From Brevundimonas sp. UBA7635 (lineage in GTDB: Bacteria > Pseudomonadota > Alphaproteobacteria > Caulobacterales > Caulobacteraceae): a stretch of DNA of 5,537 bases. Every line of letters begins with the position of its first letter. Position 1 is the stretch's first letter. Below, piece by piece: positions 1 to 5,537 of this stretch. Made by a program: the position numbers and the translations under genes. The notes beneath the pieces are model-generated. The model was given only the letters and a program-made list of their open reading frames with translations, was not told the DNA's origin and did not search any database. The stretch is taken from assembly GCA_002483865.1 (NCBI GenBank), contig DLIT01000187.1, positions 1-5,537 of the forward strand. The letters are read 5' to 3'.

Positions 1-202
1 GATGGGGCCGCTGGAGCTGGCCGACTTCATGGGGCTGGACGTGGTCCTGGCCATCATGAACGTGCTCTATGACGGGCTGGCGGACAGCAAGTATCGCCCC
101 TGCCCGCTGCTGGTGAAATATGTCGAGGCCGGATGGCTGGGCCGCAAGTCGGGCCGCGGCTTCTATGACTATTCCGGTGAAACCCCGGTGCCGACCCGCT
201 GA
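1..202 (+). CDS. 3-hydroxybutyryl-CoA dehydrogenase, C-terminal end (5' truncated by window edge)
   Basis: Seen: the frame is open from the window edge and ends with TGA at 200-202, giving about 66 residues. They contain [12 protein letters not shown], then a helix, then [17 protein letters not shown] close to the C-terminus. Known: this GP-x-L-x-D-x-x-GLD ... [11 protein letters not shown] pattern is characteristic of the C-terminal helical dimerisation domain of short (about 290-residue) NAD(P)-dependent 3-hydroxyacyl-CoA dehydrogenases of the HbdA/PaaH type. These are cytoplasmic enzymes that interconvert acetoacetyl-CoA and 3-hydroxybutyryl-CoA in fatty-acid, butanoate or polyhydroxybutyrate metabolism. 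The Rossmann domain and catalytic residues lie upstream and cannot be seen. The ATG at position 2 is an internal Met, not the start. The protein ends a few residues after the FYDY motif, as expected for the short single-domain enzyme and not for a FadB-type fusion. The stop overlaps the next gene's start. PaaH and HbdA cannot be told apart from this fragment. Confidence 0.9.
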   Translation, partial: MGPLELADFMGLDVVLAIMNVLYDGLADSKYRPCPLLVKYVEAGWLGRKSGRGFYDYSGETPVPTR

Positions 203-783
203 TGCCCGGCCTGGACCGCTTTGACAATTTGCCAGGCCTGAAGCGCGTTGCACCGCGCCGTTCGGCACAGGCCACCGTGCTGGCAGCTCTGGTCGCCGCC
301 GCCTGGCCGCCTGTCCTGGCCACCTTATTCATCTGGCCGCCGCGTAACTGGGCTTCAGGCGTCGATACCGACTGGCGGCTCTTGCTGCTGACCGTGGGCC
401 TGCTGTCCGTCCCGTTCGGCCTGTGGTTGCTGAATCGGAGCCACCGGCTCACGGGGCGCCCCTCAACCCGGCTGGGTGTCATCTTTCGCATCACCGCCTT
501 TGGGGGGCTGGTGGCTGCCGCCCTGCAGACCCTGACGGCCGTAGTGCTGACGGTGATCGCCGTGATCGCGTCCCAGACCCTGGCCCAGGCCATCGGGGCC
601 ATGGAGACCACCTTGCTGATCTTTGGTGTCGCGGGCCTGCCGCTGGCGATCCTGGTCGGGGTCAGCTACGCCCTGTGGGCTGGTTTCTGCCTGGCCTTTA
701 TCGCCTATCGCCCGGCCCCGCAGGTCAAGGACCGCCTGGGCCTGATGCCGACCGGCGAAACGGCGCAGATTACAGAGGTTTAA
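202..783 (+). CDS. Hypothetical four-helix inner-membrane protein coupled to the dehydrogenase gene
   Basis: I do not recognise a family. The 193-residue product has a basic N-terminal tail (about residues 11-20, rich in Lys/Arg) followed by four hydrophobic stretches at about 24-45, 58-78, 97-123 and 136-168. It ends in a short charged tail, about 169-193. No catalytic motif, cysteine pair or metal-binding pattern is obvious, so an inner-membrane location is the only safe inference. The start ATG at 202 shares its A with the dehydrogenase TGA stop (sequence TGATG). No Shine-Dalgarno sequence lies directly upstream, which fits translation by termination-reinitiation from the upstream gene. 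The stop TAA at 781-783 is followed 58 bases later by the DUF418 gene on the same strand, making a likely three-gene transcript. The opposite-strand frames here are composition shadows: the hydrophobic helix pattern is coherent only in this frame. Confidence 0.8.
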   Translation: MPGLDRFDNLPGLKRVAPRRSAQATVLAALVAAAWPPVLATLFIWPPRNWASGVDTDWRLLLLTVGLLSVPFGLWLLNRSHRLTGRPSTRLGVIFRITAFGGLVAAALQTLTAVVLTVIAVIASQTLAQAIGAMETTLLIFGVAGLPLAILVGVSYALWAGFCLAFIAYRPAPQVKDRLGLMPTGETAQITEV

Positions 784-830
784 GGTGAAGTTGCCGGTCT
801 GATCCGCCACCCTTGGGCCTTGCTGGATCC

Positions 831-834
831 AGGA
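831..834 (+). promoter_or_regulatory. Ribosome binding site that fixes the DUF418 start
   Basis: AGGA lies 7 bases before the ATG at 842. A second in-frame ATG at 851 would be 16 bases from this site, which is too far. The spacing therefore favours 842 as the true start. Confidence 0.5.
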
Positions 835-841
835 TTGGCTG

Positions 842-2053
842 ATGACTGACATGACTTCCCGACCGGGGGTTGCCCCCGCCGTGCGCATCCAGACCCTTGA
901 TGTCGTGCGCGGGGCGGCGGTCCTGGGCATCCTGGCCGTCAACATCGTCGCCTTTGCCCTGCCCCTGGCTGCCGAGATTTCCCCCGAACAGGTCAGCTTT
1001 GCCACCGCCCCTAGGGCGCGCCTGGCGCAATGGGTGGTGGACGTCTTCTTCCAGCAGAAGTTCGTGACCCTGTTCTCCATGCTGTTCGGCGTCTCGATCT
1101 TCCTGGTCGGTGGGCCGCGCAGCGATGCCGGGCGCGGCCAGCTCCTGCGTCGCCGCCTGTTCTGGCTGGCCGTGATCGGTATCCTGCACGGAGCGGTCTT
1201 CTGGTATGGCGACATCCTGCTGCTCTATGCCTGGTCCGGCCTGTTCATGATGCTGATGCGTGACTGGAGCGCCCGGACCCTTATTCTGGCCGGGGGCGGC
1301 ATTACCCTGGGCCTGGCGACCAGCCAGGCGGCAAGCCTGGTCATGCTGGCCGCCAACCCCGAGCTGTTCGGCTCCATGGAGACCGGGGCGACTGAAGGGG
1401 CTGTCGCCCAGGCCATCGCCGCCTACAAGAGCGGCTGGTCAGGCATGATGATCGAGAACCTCAAGAGCTGGGGCCTGGCCCAGGCGGCCAGCCTTGTGGC
1501 CTATGTCTTCCCCACCATCGCCCTGATGCTGCTGGGCCTGGGTCTGTTCAAGGCGGGCTTCTTTCACGGCCGCCTGCCGATGCGGATCTACCTGGGTCTG
1601 ATGGCCCTGGGCGCAGTCGTCCTGGTAGTCCTGGGCATCCTGAAATGGATCGCGCTCGGCTCGGGCCCGACAGAAGACGCCACCGGCGGCTGGGCCATGG
1701 CGGTCCTGTCCTATCCGATCATCATCAGCCTGGCCTATGCCAGCGCTCTGGTACTGCTGACCATCCATGGTGGGGGCTGGGTGCGCCGGTTGCTGGCCCC
1801 GGTCGGGCAGATGGCCTTTACCAACTATCTGAGCCAGACCCTGATCATGACCAGTCTGTTCTACATGCCTTGGGGACCGCGACTGATGGGCCAGGTCGAC
1901 TATCCGGCCCAGTGGCTGTTCGTCATCGCCGTCTGGGCCCTGCAACTGGTCTGGTCGCCGCTATGGCTGCGGCACTTCCGCATGGGCCCGCTGGAATGGG
2001 TCTGGCGCTGCCTGACCCACGGCCAGCGCCTGCCGCTGCGCCGCACGGCCTGA
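842..2053 (+). CDS. DUF418 family (YeiB-like) polytopic membrane protein
   Basis: The 403-residue product carries the signature blocks of the DUF418/YeiB family. They are the N-terminal RIQTLDVVRGAAVLGILAVNI (first 20 residues, 16-35, are LDVVRG-type), FVTLFSMLFGVSIFLVG (74-90), and RRLFWLAVIGILHG then WYGDILLLYAWSGL (104-134). The C-terminal DUF418 domain (about 230-395) includes LLAPVGQMAFTNYLSQT (317-333) and HFRMGPLEWVWRCLTH (378-393). Several hydrophobic segments mark it as an integral inner-membrane protein, and the length is typical of the family. Known: DUF418 proteins have no firmly established biochemical function. The N-terminal LDxxRG block resembles that of membrane acyltransferase-like and DUF1624 proteins, so a role in envelope or small-molecule acyl transfer is sometimes proposed; that is inference here. 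It probably shares a transcript with the two upstream genes. No terminator is visible in the 70 bases after it, so read-through into hisS is possible. Family is secure, function is not. Confidence 0.93.
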   Translation: MTDMTSRPGVAPAVRIQTLDVVRGAAVLGILAVNIVAFALPLAAEISPEQVSFATAPRARLAQWVVDVFFQQKFVTLFSMLFGVSIFLVGGPRSDAGRGQLLRRRLFWLAVIGILHGAVFWYGDILLLYAWSGLFMMLMRDWSARTLILAGGGITLGLATSQAASLVMLAANPELFGSMETGATEGAVAQAIAAYKSGWSGMMIENLKSWGLAQAASLVAYVFPTIALMLLGLGLFKAGFFHGRLPMRIYLGLMALGAVVLVVLGILKWIALGSGPTEDATGGWAMAVLSYPIIISLAYASALVLLTIHGGGWVRRLLAPVGQMAFTNYLSQTLIMTSLFYMPWGPRLMGQVDYPAQWLFVIAVWALQLVWSPLWLRHFRMGPLEWVWRCLTHGQRLPLRRTA

Positions 2054-2088
2054 TCGGGGGCCTTGGCAAGGGCGGGCTAAGGGCGAAG

Positions 2089-2116
2089 TTGCAGCGACCC
2101 CGCCAATGGCTTAACT
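2089..2116 (+). promoter_or_regulatory. Possible housekeeping promoter of hisS giving a leaderless mRNA
   Basis: TTGCAG at 2089-2094 and TTAACT at 2111-2116, 16 bases apart, resemble -35 and -10 hexamers; the sequence GCTTAACT at 2109-2116 partly resembles the GCTANAWC -10 element reported for Caulobacter. Transcription would start about 7 bases downstream, at or next to the hisS ATG (2124). Both hexamers are imperfect, so this is a tentative call. Confidence 0.35.
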
Positions 2117-2123
2117 CGCCCGC

Positions 2124-3617
2124 ATGACCGACCAAGCCCCCATCCGCCCCGAAGCCCGTTCACCTCGCGGTTTTGTTGACCGCCGTGGCCACGACCTGCT
2201 GGCCGAGCGCCGCATCGTCGCGCGCGTGTCCGAGGTCTATGAGCGGTGGGGCTTTGAGGCCCTGGAAACCCCGGCCTTTGAATATGCCGATGCCCTGGGC
2301 AAGTTCCTGCCCGACGCCGACCGTCCGAACGAGGGCGTCTTTGCGCTCCAGGACGATGCCGGATCGGACGAGCCGGGCGAGTGGATGGCCCTGCGCTATG
2401 ACCACACCGCCCCGCTGGCGCGCTTTGCGGCCCAGAACTGGGAGACCCTGCCCAAGCCCTATCGCCGCTATGCCTATGGTCCGGTCTGGCGCAATGAAAA
2501 GCCGGGACCGGGCCGCTTGCGCCAGTTCTGGCAGTGCGATGCCGACACCGTCGGCTCTGACCGGCCCGAGGCTGATGCCGAAATTCTTGCCATGGGGGTC
2601 GAGGGCCTTCTGGCCACCGGCCTGACCCCGGACCAGGCGGTGATCCGCGTCTCGAACCGCAAGCTGTTCGATGGCCTGTTTGATGCGGGCGGCCTGACTG
2701 ACGCTAACCAGCGCCTGACCGCGCTGCGCGCCGTCGACAAGTTCGACCGCCTGGGCATCGAAGGCGTTCGTCTGCTGCTGGGCGAAGGGCGCCTGGATGA
2801 CTCGGGCGACTATACCAAGGGTGCCAACCTGCCCGCCCCGCTGATATCGGCCATCGAGGCCTTCCTGGCATCTTCGTCGCAGACGAATGCCAGCCGCGCG
2901 CAGGTCCTGGACGCCATCGCCAATGCCGGGGCCAGCCTGGGTGGCGCTGGTGAAGCCGCCCTGAAAGAGTTGTCGGCCATCGACCGCGCCCTGACCTCCA
3001 TGGGTGTTGAGCAGTCAGCGGTCGTCTTTGACCCCACCATCGTGCGCGGCCTGGAATATTACACCGGCACGGTGTTCGAGGCCGAACTGCTGATGGAGAC
3101 ACGCGACGACAAGGGTCGCCCGGTCCGCTATGGCTCGATCGGGGGCGGTGGTCGTTATGATGATCTGGTGGCTCGCTTCACCGGCCAGACCATTCCAGCG
3201 ACGGGCTTCTCGTTTGGCGTCTCGCGCCTGGCCTCGGCCCTGCGCGCGGCGGGCCAGTCGGACCAGGCCCGGACCCGCGGCCCGGTGGTGGTCATCGTCT
3301 TTTCCGAGGACGACATGCAGCACTATCTCGATGCCGTCTCCGAACTGCGCAAGGCAGGCATCGCCGCCGAGCTCTACCTGGGCCGCGCGGGTATGAAGGC
3401 GCAGATGAAGTATGCCGACCGCCGCAATGCTCCCGCCGTGGTCATCCTGGGCGGGGACGAAATCGCGGCCGGTCAGGTCACGATCAAGGATCTGGACGCC
3501 GGTCGCGCCCGCGCTGCGGCCATCGCCGACAACGAGGCCTGGAAGGCCGAACGTCCCGGTCAGCAGACCGTAATGCGAGACGCCCTTATCCCTACTCTCA
3601 AAGCCATTATCGAATAA
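2124..3617 (+). CDS. hisS: Histidyl-tRNA synthetase (class II), divergent alphaproteobacterial type
   Basis: This cytoplasmic enzyme charges tRNA-His with histidine using ATP. The 497-residue product shows class II motif 1 (about 43-58, GFEALETPAFEY), motif 2 (114-140, VWRNEKPGPGRLRQFWQCDAD), the HisA histidine-binding block with the catalytic Arg (RGLEYYTG, 308-315), GSIGGGGRYDDLV (337-349) and motif 3 (PATGFSFGVSRLAS, 358-371). The C-terminal anticodon-binding domain (about 386-460, GPVVVIVFSEDD...AVVILGGDEI) is complete. That domain, the intact catalytic motifs and the length argue against the regulatory paralogue HisZ. It is longer than the roughly 424-residue E. coli enzyme. RGLEYY replaces the usual RGLDYY, GVSRL the usual GLERL, and the motif 2 loop reads KPGPG where E. 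coli has RPQKG. I recall such changes from the clade whose tRNA-His lacks G-1. An in-frame TAA at 2112-2114 with no start codon after it fixes ATG 2124 as the start, and no Shine-Dalgarno precedes it. hisZ/hisG do not follow. Confidence 0.96.
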   Translation: MTDQAPIRPEARSPRGFVDRRGHDLLAERRIVARVSEVYERWGFEALETPAFEYADALGKFLPDADRPNEGVFALQDDAGSDEPGEWMALRYDHTAPLARFAAQNWETLPKPYRRYAYGPVWRNEKPGPGRLRQFWQCDADTVGSDRPEADAEILAMGVEGLLATGLTPDQAVIRVSNRKLFDGLFDAGGLTDANQRLTALRAVDKFDRLGIEGVRLLLGEGRLDDSGDYTKGANLPAPLISAIEAFLASSSQTNASRAQVLDAIANAGASLGGAGEAALKELSAIDRALTSMGVEQSAVVFDPTIVRGLEYYTGTVFEAELLMETRDDKGRPVRYGSIGGGGRYDDLVARFTGQTIPATGFSFGVSRLASALRAAGQSDQARTRGPVVVIVFSEDDMQHYLDAVSELRKAGIAAELYLGRAGMKAQMKYADRRNAPAVVILGGDEIAAGQVTIKDLDAGRARAAAIADNEAWKAERPGQQTVMRDALIPTLKAIIE

Positions 3618-3639
3618 GCTTCGATGAAATTGGCGCAAA

Positions 3640-3669
3640 TTGGCTGGCTTATCGGCGATCACCTATAAA
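3640..3669 (+). promoter_or_regulatory. Possible sigma-70-type promoter for a small RNA
   Basis: TTGGCT at 3640-3645 and TATAAA at 3664-3669 are separated by 18 bases. The -10 hexamer matches TATAAT at five of six positions and stands out in otherwise GC-rich DNA. The predicted start is about 3675, upstream of the hairpin cluster that ends in the terminator at 3849. The -35 hexamer is only moderate. Confidence 0.4.
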
Positions 3670-3674
3670 AGTGA

Positions 3675-3849
3675 CGTAGGGACGCTTTCGAGCCGATTGA
3701 CTTGGCCGACCACATCGCGTCATTTGGCCTCACTCAAGAGACGCCGCAGCGAACTGCAGCGAATTCTTGAAGGCGTTTCGGGGAGGAAACGTCCGCTCGT
3801 ATAAGAGCGATAAAGCCCGCTGCGATGTATCCCCCGCAGCGGGCTTTTT
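3675..3849 (+). ncRNA. Candidate small RNA, or structured 3' UTR of hisS, about 175 nt
   Basis: I do not recognise a known RNA family. Seen in order: an outer stem TCAAGA 3734-3739 with TCTTGA 3765-3770, enclosing a GCAG-CGAA-CTGC hairpin (3746-3757); a CGTTTC/GAAACG hairpin (3774-3791) with loop GGGGAG; a CGCTC/GAGCG hairpin (3794-3809) with loop GTATAA; and a 13-bp terminator stem with a U tract (3812-3849). A TATAAA-type promoter precedes it, and the only gene downstream is on the other strand, so it cannot be a leader of a plus-strand gene. The terminator is about 195 bases from the hisS stop, unusually far for a simple gene end. It could be independently transcribed or cut out of the hisS transcript. 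The 5' end is approximate. The start and function are inference; the hairpins and terminator are visible. Confidence 0.45.
3812..3849 (+). terminator. Rho-independent terminator for hisS or the candidate small RNA
   Basis: AAAGCCCGCTGCG (3812-3824) pairs perfectly with CGCAGCGGGCTTT (3835-3847) across a 10-base loop, and a run of five T (3845-3849) overlaps the 3' arm. Read on the minus strand the T run is only three bases long, so the plus strand is the main direction, with some bidirectional activity possible. Confidence 0.88.
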
Positions 3850-3927
3850 CATGCCTTGCATCTACATCGACCTGGGCAAACGATTAGAATTCGCCTTTAT
3901 CGAAGGGTATTCAAGTCTGACACCATG

Positions 3928-3961
3928 AAAAAGGACCAGAACCTTACCGGCTCTGGTCCTT
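3928..3961 (-). terminator. Rho-independent terminator of the M13 peptidase gene
   Basis: On the minus strand AAGGACCAGAGCC (3961-3949) pairs with GGTTCTGGTCCTT (3943-3931) around a GGTAA loop. This gives a 13-bp stem with one G-U pair, followed by TTTTT (3932-3928). It begins about 22 bases past the peptidase stop codon, which is the classic position. The plus-strand reading lacks a proper T run. Confidence 0.9.
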
Positions 3962-3983
3962 CTCGACCCTCAAGGGATGACGC

Positions 3984-5537
3984 TTACCAGAGGCGAACGC
4001 GATCTTCCGGTGCAAGATAGTACTTGTCGCCAGTCTTGACCTCGAAGGCGTCGTACCAGGCATCGATGTTGCGCACCGGGCCGATCACGCGGAACTCGGC
4101 CGGGCTGTGCGGGTCGGTCGCGATCTGGTTGATCAGGGCCTCCAGGCGATACTTCGACTGCCAGACCTGGGCCCAGCCATAGAAGAAGCGCTGATCACCC
4201 GTCAGGCCGTCGATGACCGGAGCTGGCTGGCCCTTTAGCGACAGGTGATAGGCGGCCAGGCCCACCGCCGTACCGGCAGCGTCACCAATATTCTCACCCA
4301 TGGTCAGACCGCCCTGCACCGGGTGACCCTCAACGGGCTCGAACTGGCCATACTGTTCGCCCAGACGCGTGGTCAGGGCCTGGAAATTGGCCTTGTCCTC
4401 GTCGGTCCACCAGTTGCGCAGCACGCCATCACCATCGGACTTGGAGCCCTGATCGTCGAAGCCGTGACCGATCTCATGGCCGATCACGCCGCCGATACCC
4501 CCATAGTTGACCGCCGGATCGGCATCCGGATCAAAGAAGGGCGGCTGCAGGATCGCGGCCGGGAAGACGATCTCGTTGTTGGCTGAGTTGTAGTAGGCGT
4601 TGACGGTTTGCGGCGTCATGCCCCACTCGGTCTTGTCGACCGGCTTGTCCAGGCGGCTCAGCTGATAGTTCCAGTTGAACTGGCCCCGGCGCTGCACATT
4701 GCCGAAGAGGTCGTCGGCGCGGATTTCCAGGGCCGAATAGTCGCGCCACTTGTCCGGATAGCCGATCTTGACGGTGAACTTGTTCAGCTTGTCCTGGGCG
4801 GCCGCCTTGGTCTCGGGGCCCATCCAGGTCAGGTTCTCGATGCGCTCGGCCTGGGCCAGGCGCAGGTTGGCGACCAGCTCTTCCATCTTGGCCTTGGATT
4901 CAGCCGGGAAGTAGTCGGCGACATACAGTCGACCGGCGGCCTCGCCCAGCGAGCCCTCGGCAAAGCTGATGGCGCGCTTTTCGCGGCTACGCTGCTCGGG
5001 CTGGCCCGACAGGTCGCGCGAACGGAACTCCCACTGGGCATCGGCAAAGCGCTTGGACAGGCTCGGCGCAGCCTCATCCGTCGAACGGAAAGCCTGCCAC
5101 GCCTGCAGCGTCGCGATCGGCGTCTGGGCAAAGGTCGCAGCGATCTTGGGCATGGCCGTGTTCTGGCGCACGATCAGGCGCTCGGTATCGCCCAGGCCCA
5201 TGGCCCCGAAGTAGCCGTTCCAGTCAAAGCCCGGAGCCTCGGCAGCCAGGGTCTGGAGGGTATAGGGATTATAGGTCTTGTCGCGGTTGCGGTTCTCGAC
5301 TGGGGTCCAGTGGGCCTCGGCGATGCGGGTTTCCAGCGCCAGGATGGCGGCGGCAGCCTCGGCCGGCTGGTCCCAGCCGATATTGGTCAGCATCCGCTCA
5401 ATATAGACCAGGTACTTGTCCTTCTTGTCCGCAAAGCGGGCGTCCAGATAGTAGTCGCGGTTGGGCATGCCGATGCCCGACTGGCCCAGGGAGACGACGT
5501 AGCGGGTCGGGTTCTTCTGGTCGATTGAAATGCCCGT
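3984..5537 (-). CDS. M13 family zinc metallopeptidase (PepO/neprilysin-like), 5' truncated by window edge
   Basis: The frame stays open to the window edge: 23 further codons upstream of the Met at 5466-5468 encode a typical M13 stretch ending QSGIGMPNRDYY, so that Met is internal. About 517 residues are visible of an expected 670-700; the N-terminus and any signal sequence are missing. The visible part holds much of the M13_N helical domain, then the catalytic domain. That domain contains NAYYNSANNEIVFPA (codons from 4601), the zinc site HEIGHGFDDQG with HEIGH at 4464-4478, GENIGD with the third zinc ligand Glu (4281-4298), DPHSP with its His at 4110-4112, FRVIGP, and a C-terminal RVRLW. Known: M13 enzymes are zinc endopeptidases acting on small peptides; the bacterial ones are usually exported to the periplasm. 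All expected zinc ligands and the catalytic Glu are present, so it should be active. HEIGH and ENIGD replace HEITH and ENIAD of mammalian neprilysin. It converges on hisS and has its own terminator. Confidence 0.96.
   Translation of the reverse strand, partial: TGISIDQKNPTRYVVSLGQSGIGMPNRDYYLDARFADKKDKYLVYIERMLTNIGWDQPAEAAAAILALETRIAEAHWTPVENRNRDKTYNPYTLQTLAAEAPGFDWNGYFGAMGLGDTERLIVRQNTAMPKIAATFAQTPIATLQAWQAFRSTDEAAPSLSKRFADAQWEFRSRDLSGQPEQRSREKRAISFAEGSLGEAAGRLYVADYFPAESKAKMEELVANLRLAQAERIENLTWMGPETKAAAQDKLNKFTVKIGYPDKWRDYSALEIRADDLFGNVQRRGQFNWNYQLSRLDKPVDKTEWGMTPQTVNAYYNSANNEIVFPAAILQPPFFDPDADPAVNYGGIGGVIGHEIGHGFDDQGSKSDGDGVLRNWWTDEDKANFQALTTRLGEQYGQFEPVEGHPVQGGLTMGENIGDAAGTAVGLAAYHLSLKGQPAPVIDGLTGDQRFFYGWAQVWQSKYRLEALINQIATDPHSPAEFRVIGPVRNIDAWYDAFEVKTGDKYYLAPEDRVRLW

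Larger units (their letters stand above)
3618..3983. other. Convergent intergenic region with structured RNA signals
   Basis: These 366 bases between the hisS stop and the peptidase stop contain no convincing protein gene. They look less GC-rich than the flanking genes. From left to right they hold a short palindrome across the hisS stop (ATCGAA 3609-3614 with TTCGAT 3620-3625), a promoter-like hexamer pair (3640-3669), and a run of local hairpins (3734-3809). A plus-strand terminator (3812-3849) follows, then about 78 bases in which I see nothing (3850-3927), and finally a minus-strand terminator (3928-3961). Confidence 0.8.

Noticed and set aside
463..1215. A 250-codon open frame on the minus strand, antisense to the membrane-protein gene and the DUF418 gene.
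   Set aside because: It spans parts of two plus-strand genes and their gap, has low-complexity charged composition typical of antisense translation of hydrophobic genes, and shows no domain.
2058..2073. CCTT-GGC-AAGG inverted repeat after the DUF418 gene as a terminator.
   Set aside because: The stem is 4 bp with a 3-base loop and no T run; it is too weak to call.
781..2092. Similar strings TAAGGTGAAGTTGC (781-794) and TAAGGGCGAAGTTGC (2078-2092) upstream of the DUF418 and hisS genes, as possible shared operators.
   Set aside because: Only two copies exist, the first includes a stop codon, the positions relative to the starts differ, and neither is palindromic; chance is the simpler explanation.
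3609..3625. Palindrome ATCGAA-TAAGC-TTCGAT across the hisS stop codon as a possible terminator.
   Set aside because: The stem is only 6 bp, rich in A-T pairs, and no T run follows. A much stronger terminator lies downstream at 3812-3849.
3015..3662. A 215-codon minus-strand open frame over the 3' part of hisS.
   Set aside because: It is a shadow of the HisRS catalytic and anticodon domains, with no recognisable motifs. Its start, inside the convergent gap, has no associated promoter that I can see.
3624..3668. A 14-codon open frame (MKLAQIGWLIGDHL) just after the hisS stop.
   Set aside because: No Shine-Dalgarno precedes it, its codons overlap the possible promoter at 3640-3669, and no downstream plus-strand gene exists for it to regulate as a leader peptide.
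3780..3800. Resemblance of GGAGGAAACGTCCGCTC to the conserved GAGGAAAGTCCGGGCTC segment of RNase P RNA.
   Set aside because: The match is partial, the terminator follows within a few tens of bases, and the several-hundred-base context of RNase P RNA is absent.
4608..5528. A 306-codon open frame on the plus strand, antisense to the M13 peptidase.
   Set aside because: It lies wholly opposite a clearly recognised peptidase with intact motifs, and its translation shows no recognisable domain. Long antisense open frames are expected in GC-rich coding DNA.

Overview
The window is GC-rich DNA that looks like an ordinary chromosomal segment of an alphaproteobacterium, most likely of the Caulobacterales (Caulobacter, Brevundimonas or Phenylobacterium type). 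The lineage call rests mainly on the divergent histidyl-tRNA synthetase, whose GSIGGGG, RGLEYY and GVSRL motifs fit the alphaproteobacterial clade known for an altered tRNA-His identity. The strong GC bias and the apparently leaderless hisS start also fit. I see no insertion sequence, phage gene, CRISPR array, tRNA or rRNA.

Layout: positions 1-202 hold the C-terminal end of a 3-hydroxybutyryl-CoA dehydrogenase. Its stop codon overlaps the start of a small four-helix membrane protein of unknown function (202-783). After 58 bases comes a DUF418 (YeiB-like) polytopic membrane protein (842-2053). These three genes share a strand and are closely packed, so they are probably co-transcribed. A 70-base gap with a possible promoter then leads to hisS (2124-3617), which encodes a full-length histidyl-tRNA synthetase. 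On the opposite strand, 3984-5537 carries the C-terminal three quarters of an M13-family (PepO/neprilysin-like) zinc metallopeptidase whose start lies outside the window.

The convergent 366-base gap between hisS and the peptidase (3618-3983) is the most interesting non-coding stretch. It has two separate intrinsic terminators, one for each strand. The plus-strand terminator lies about 195 bases past the hisS stop. Between the two is a promoter-like pair of hexamers followed by a series of local hairpins, so the stretch could encode a small RNA of about 175 nt, or a long structured hisS 3' UTR from which such an RNA is processed.

The genes do not form one pathway: acyl-CoA metabolism, unknown envelope functions, translation and envelope proteolysis sit side by side. 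No wholly new protein system is evident. The items best worth checking are the small-RNA candidate and the altered HisRS/tRNA-His recognition.
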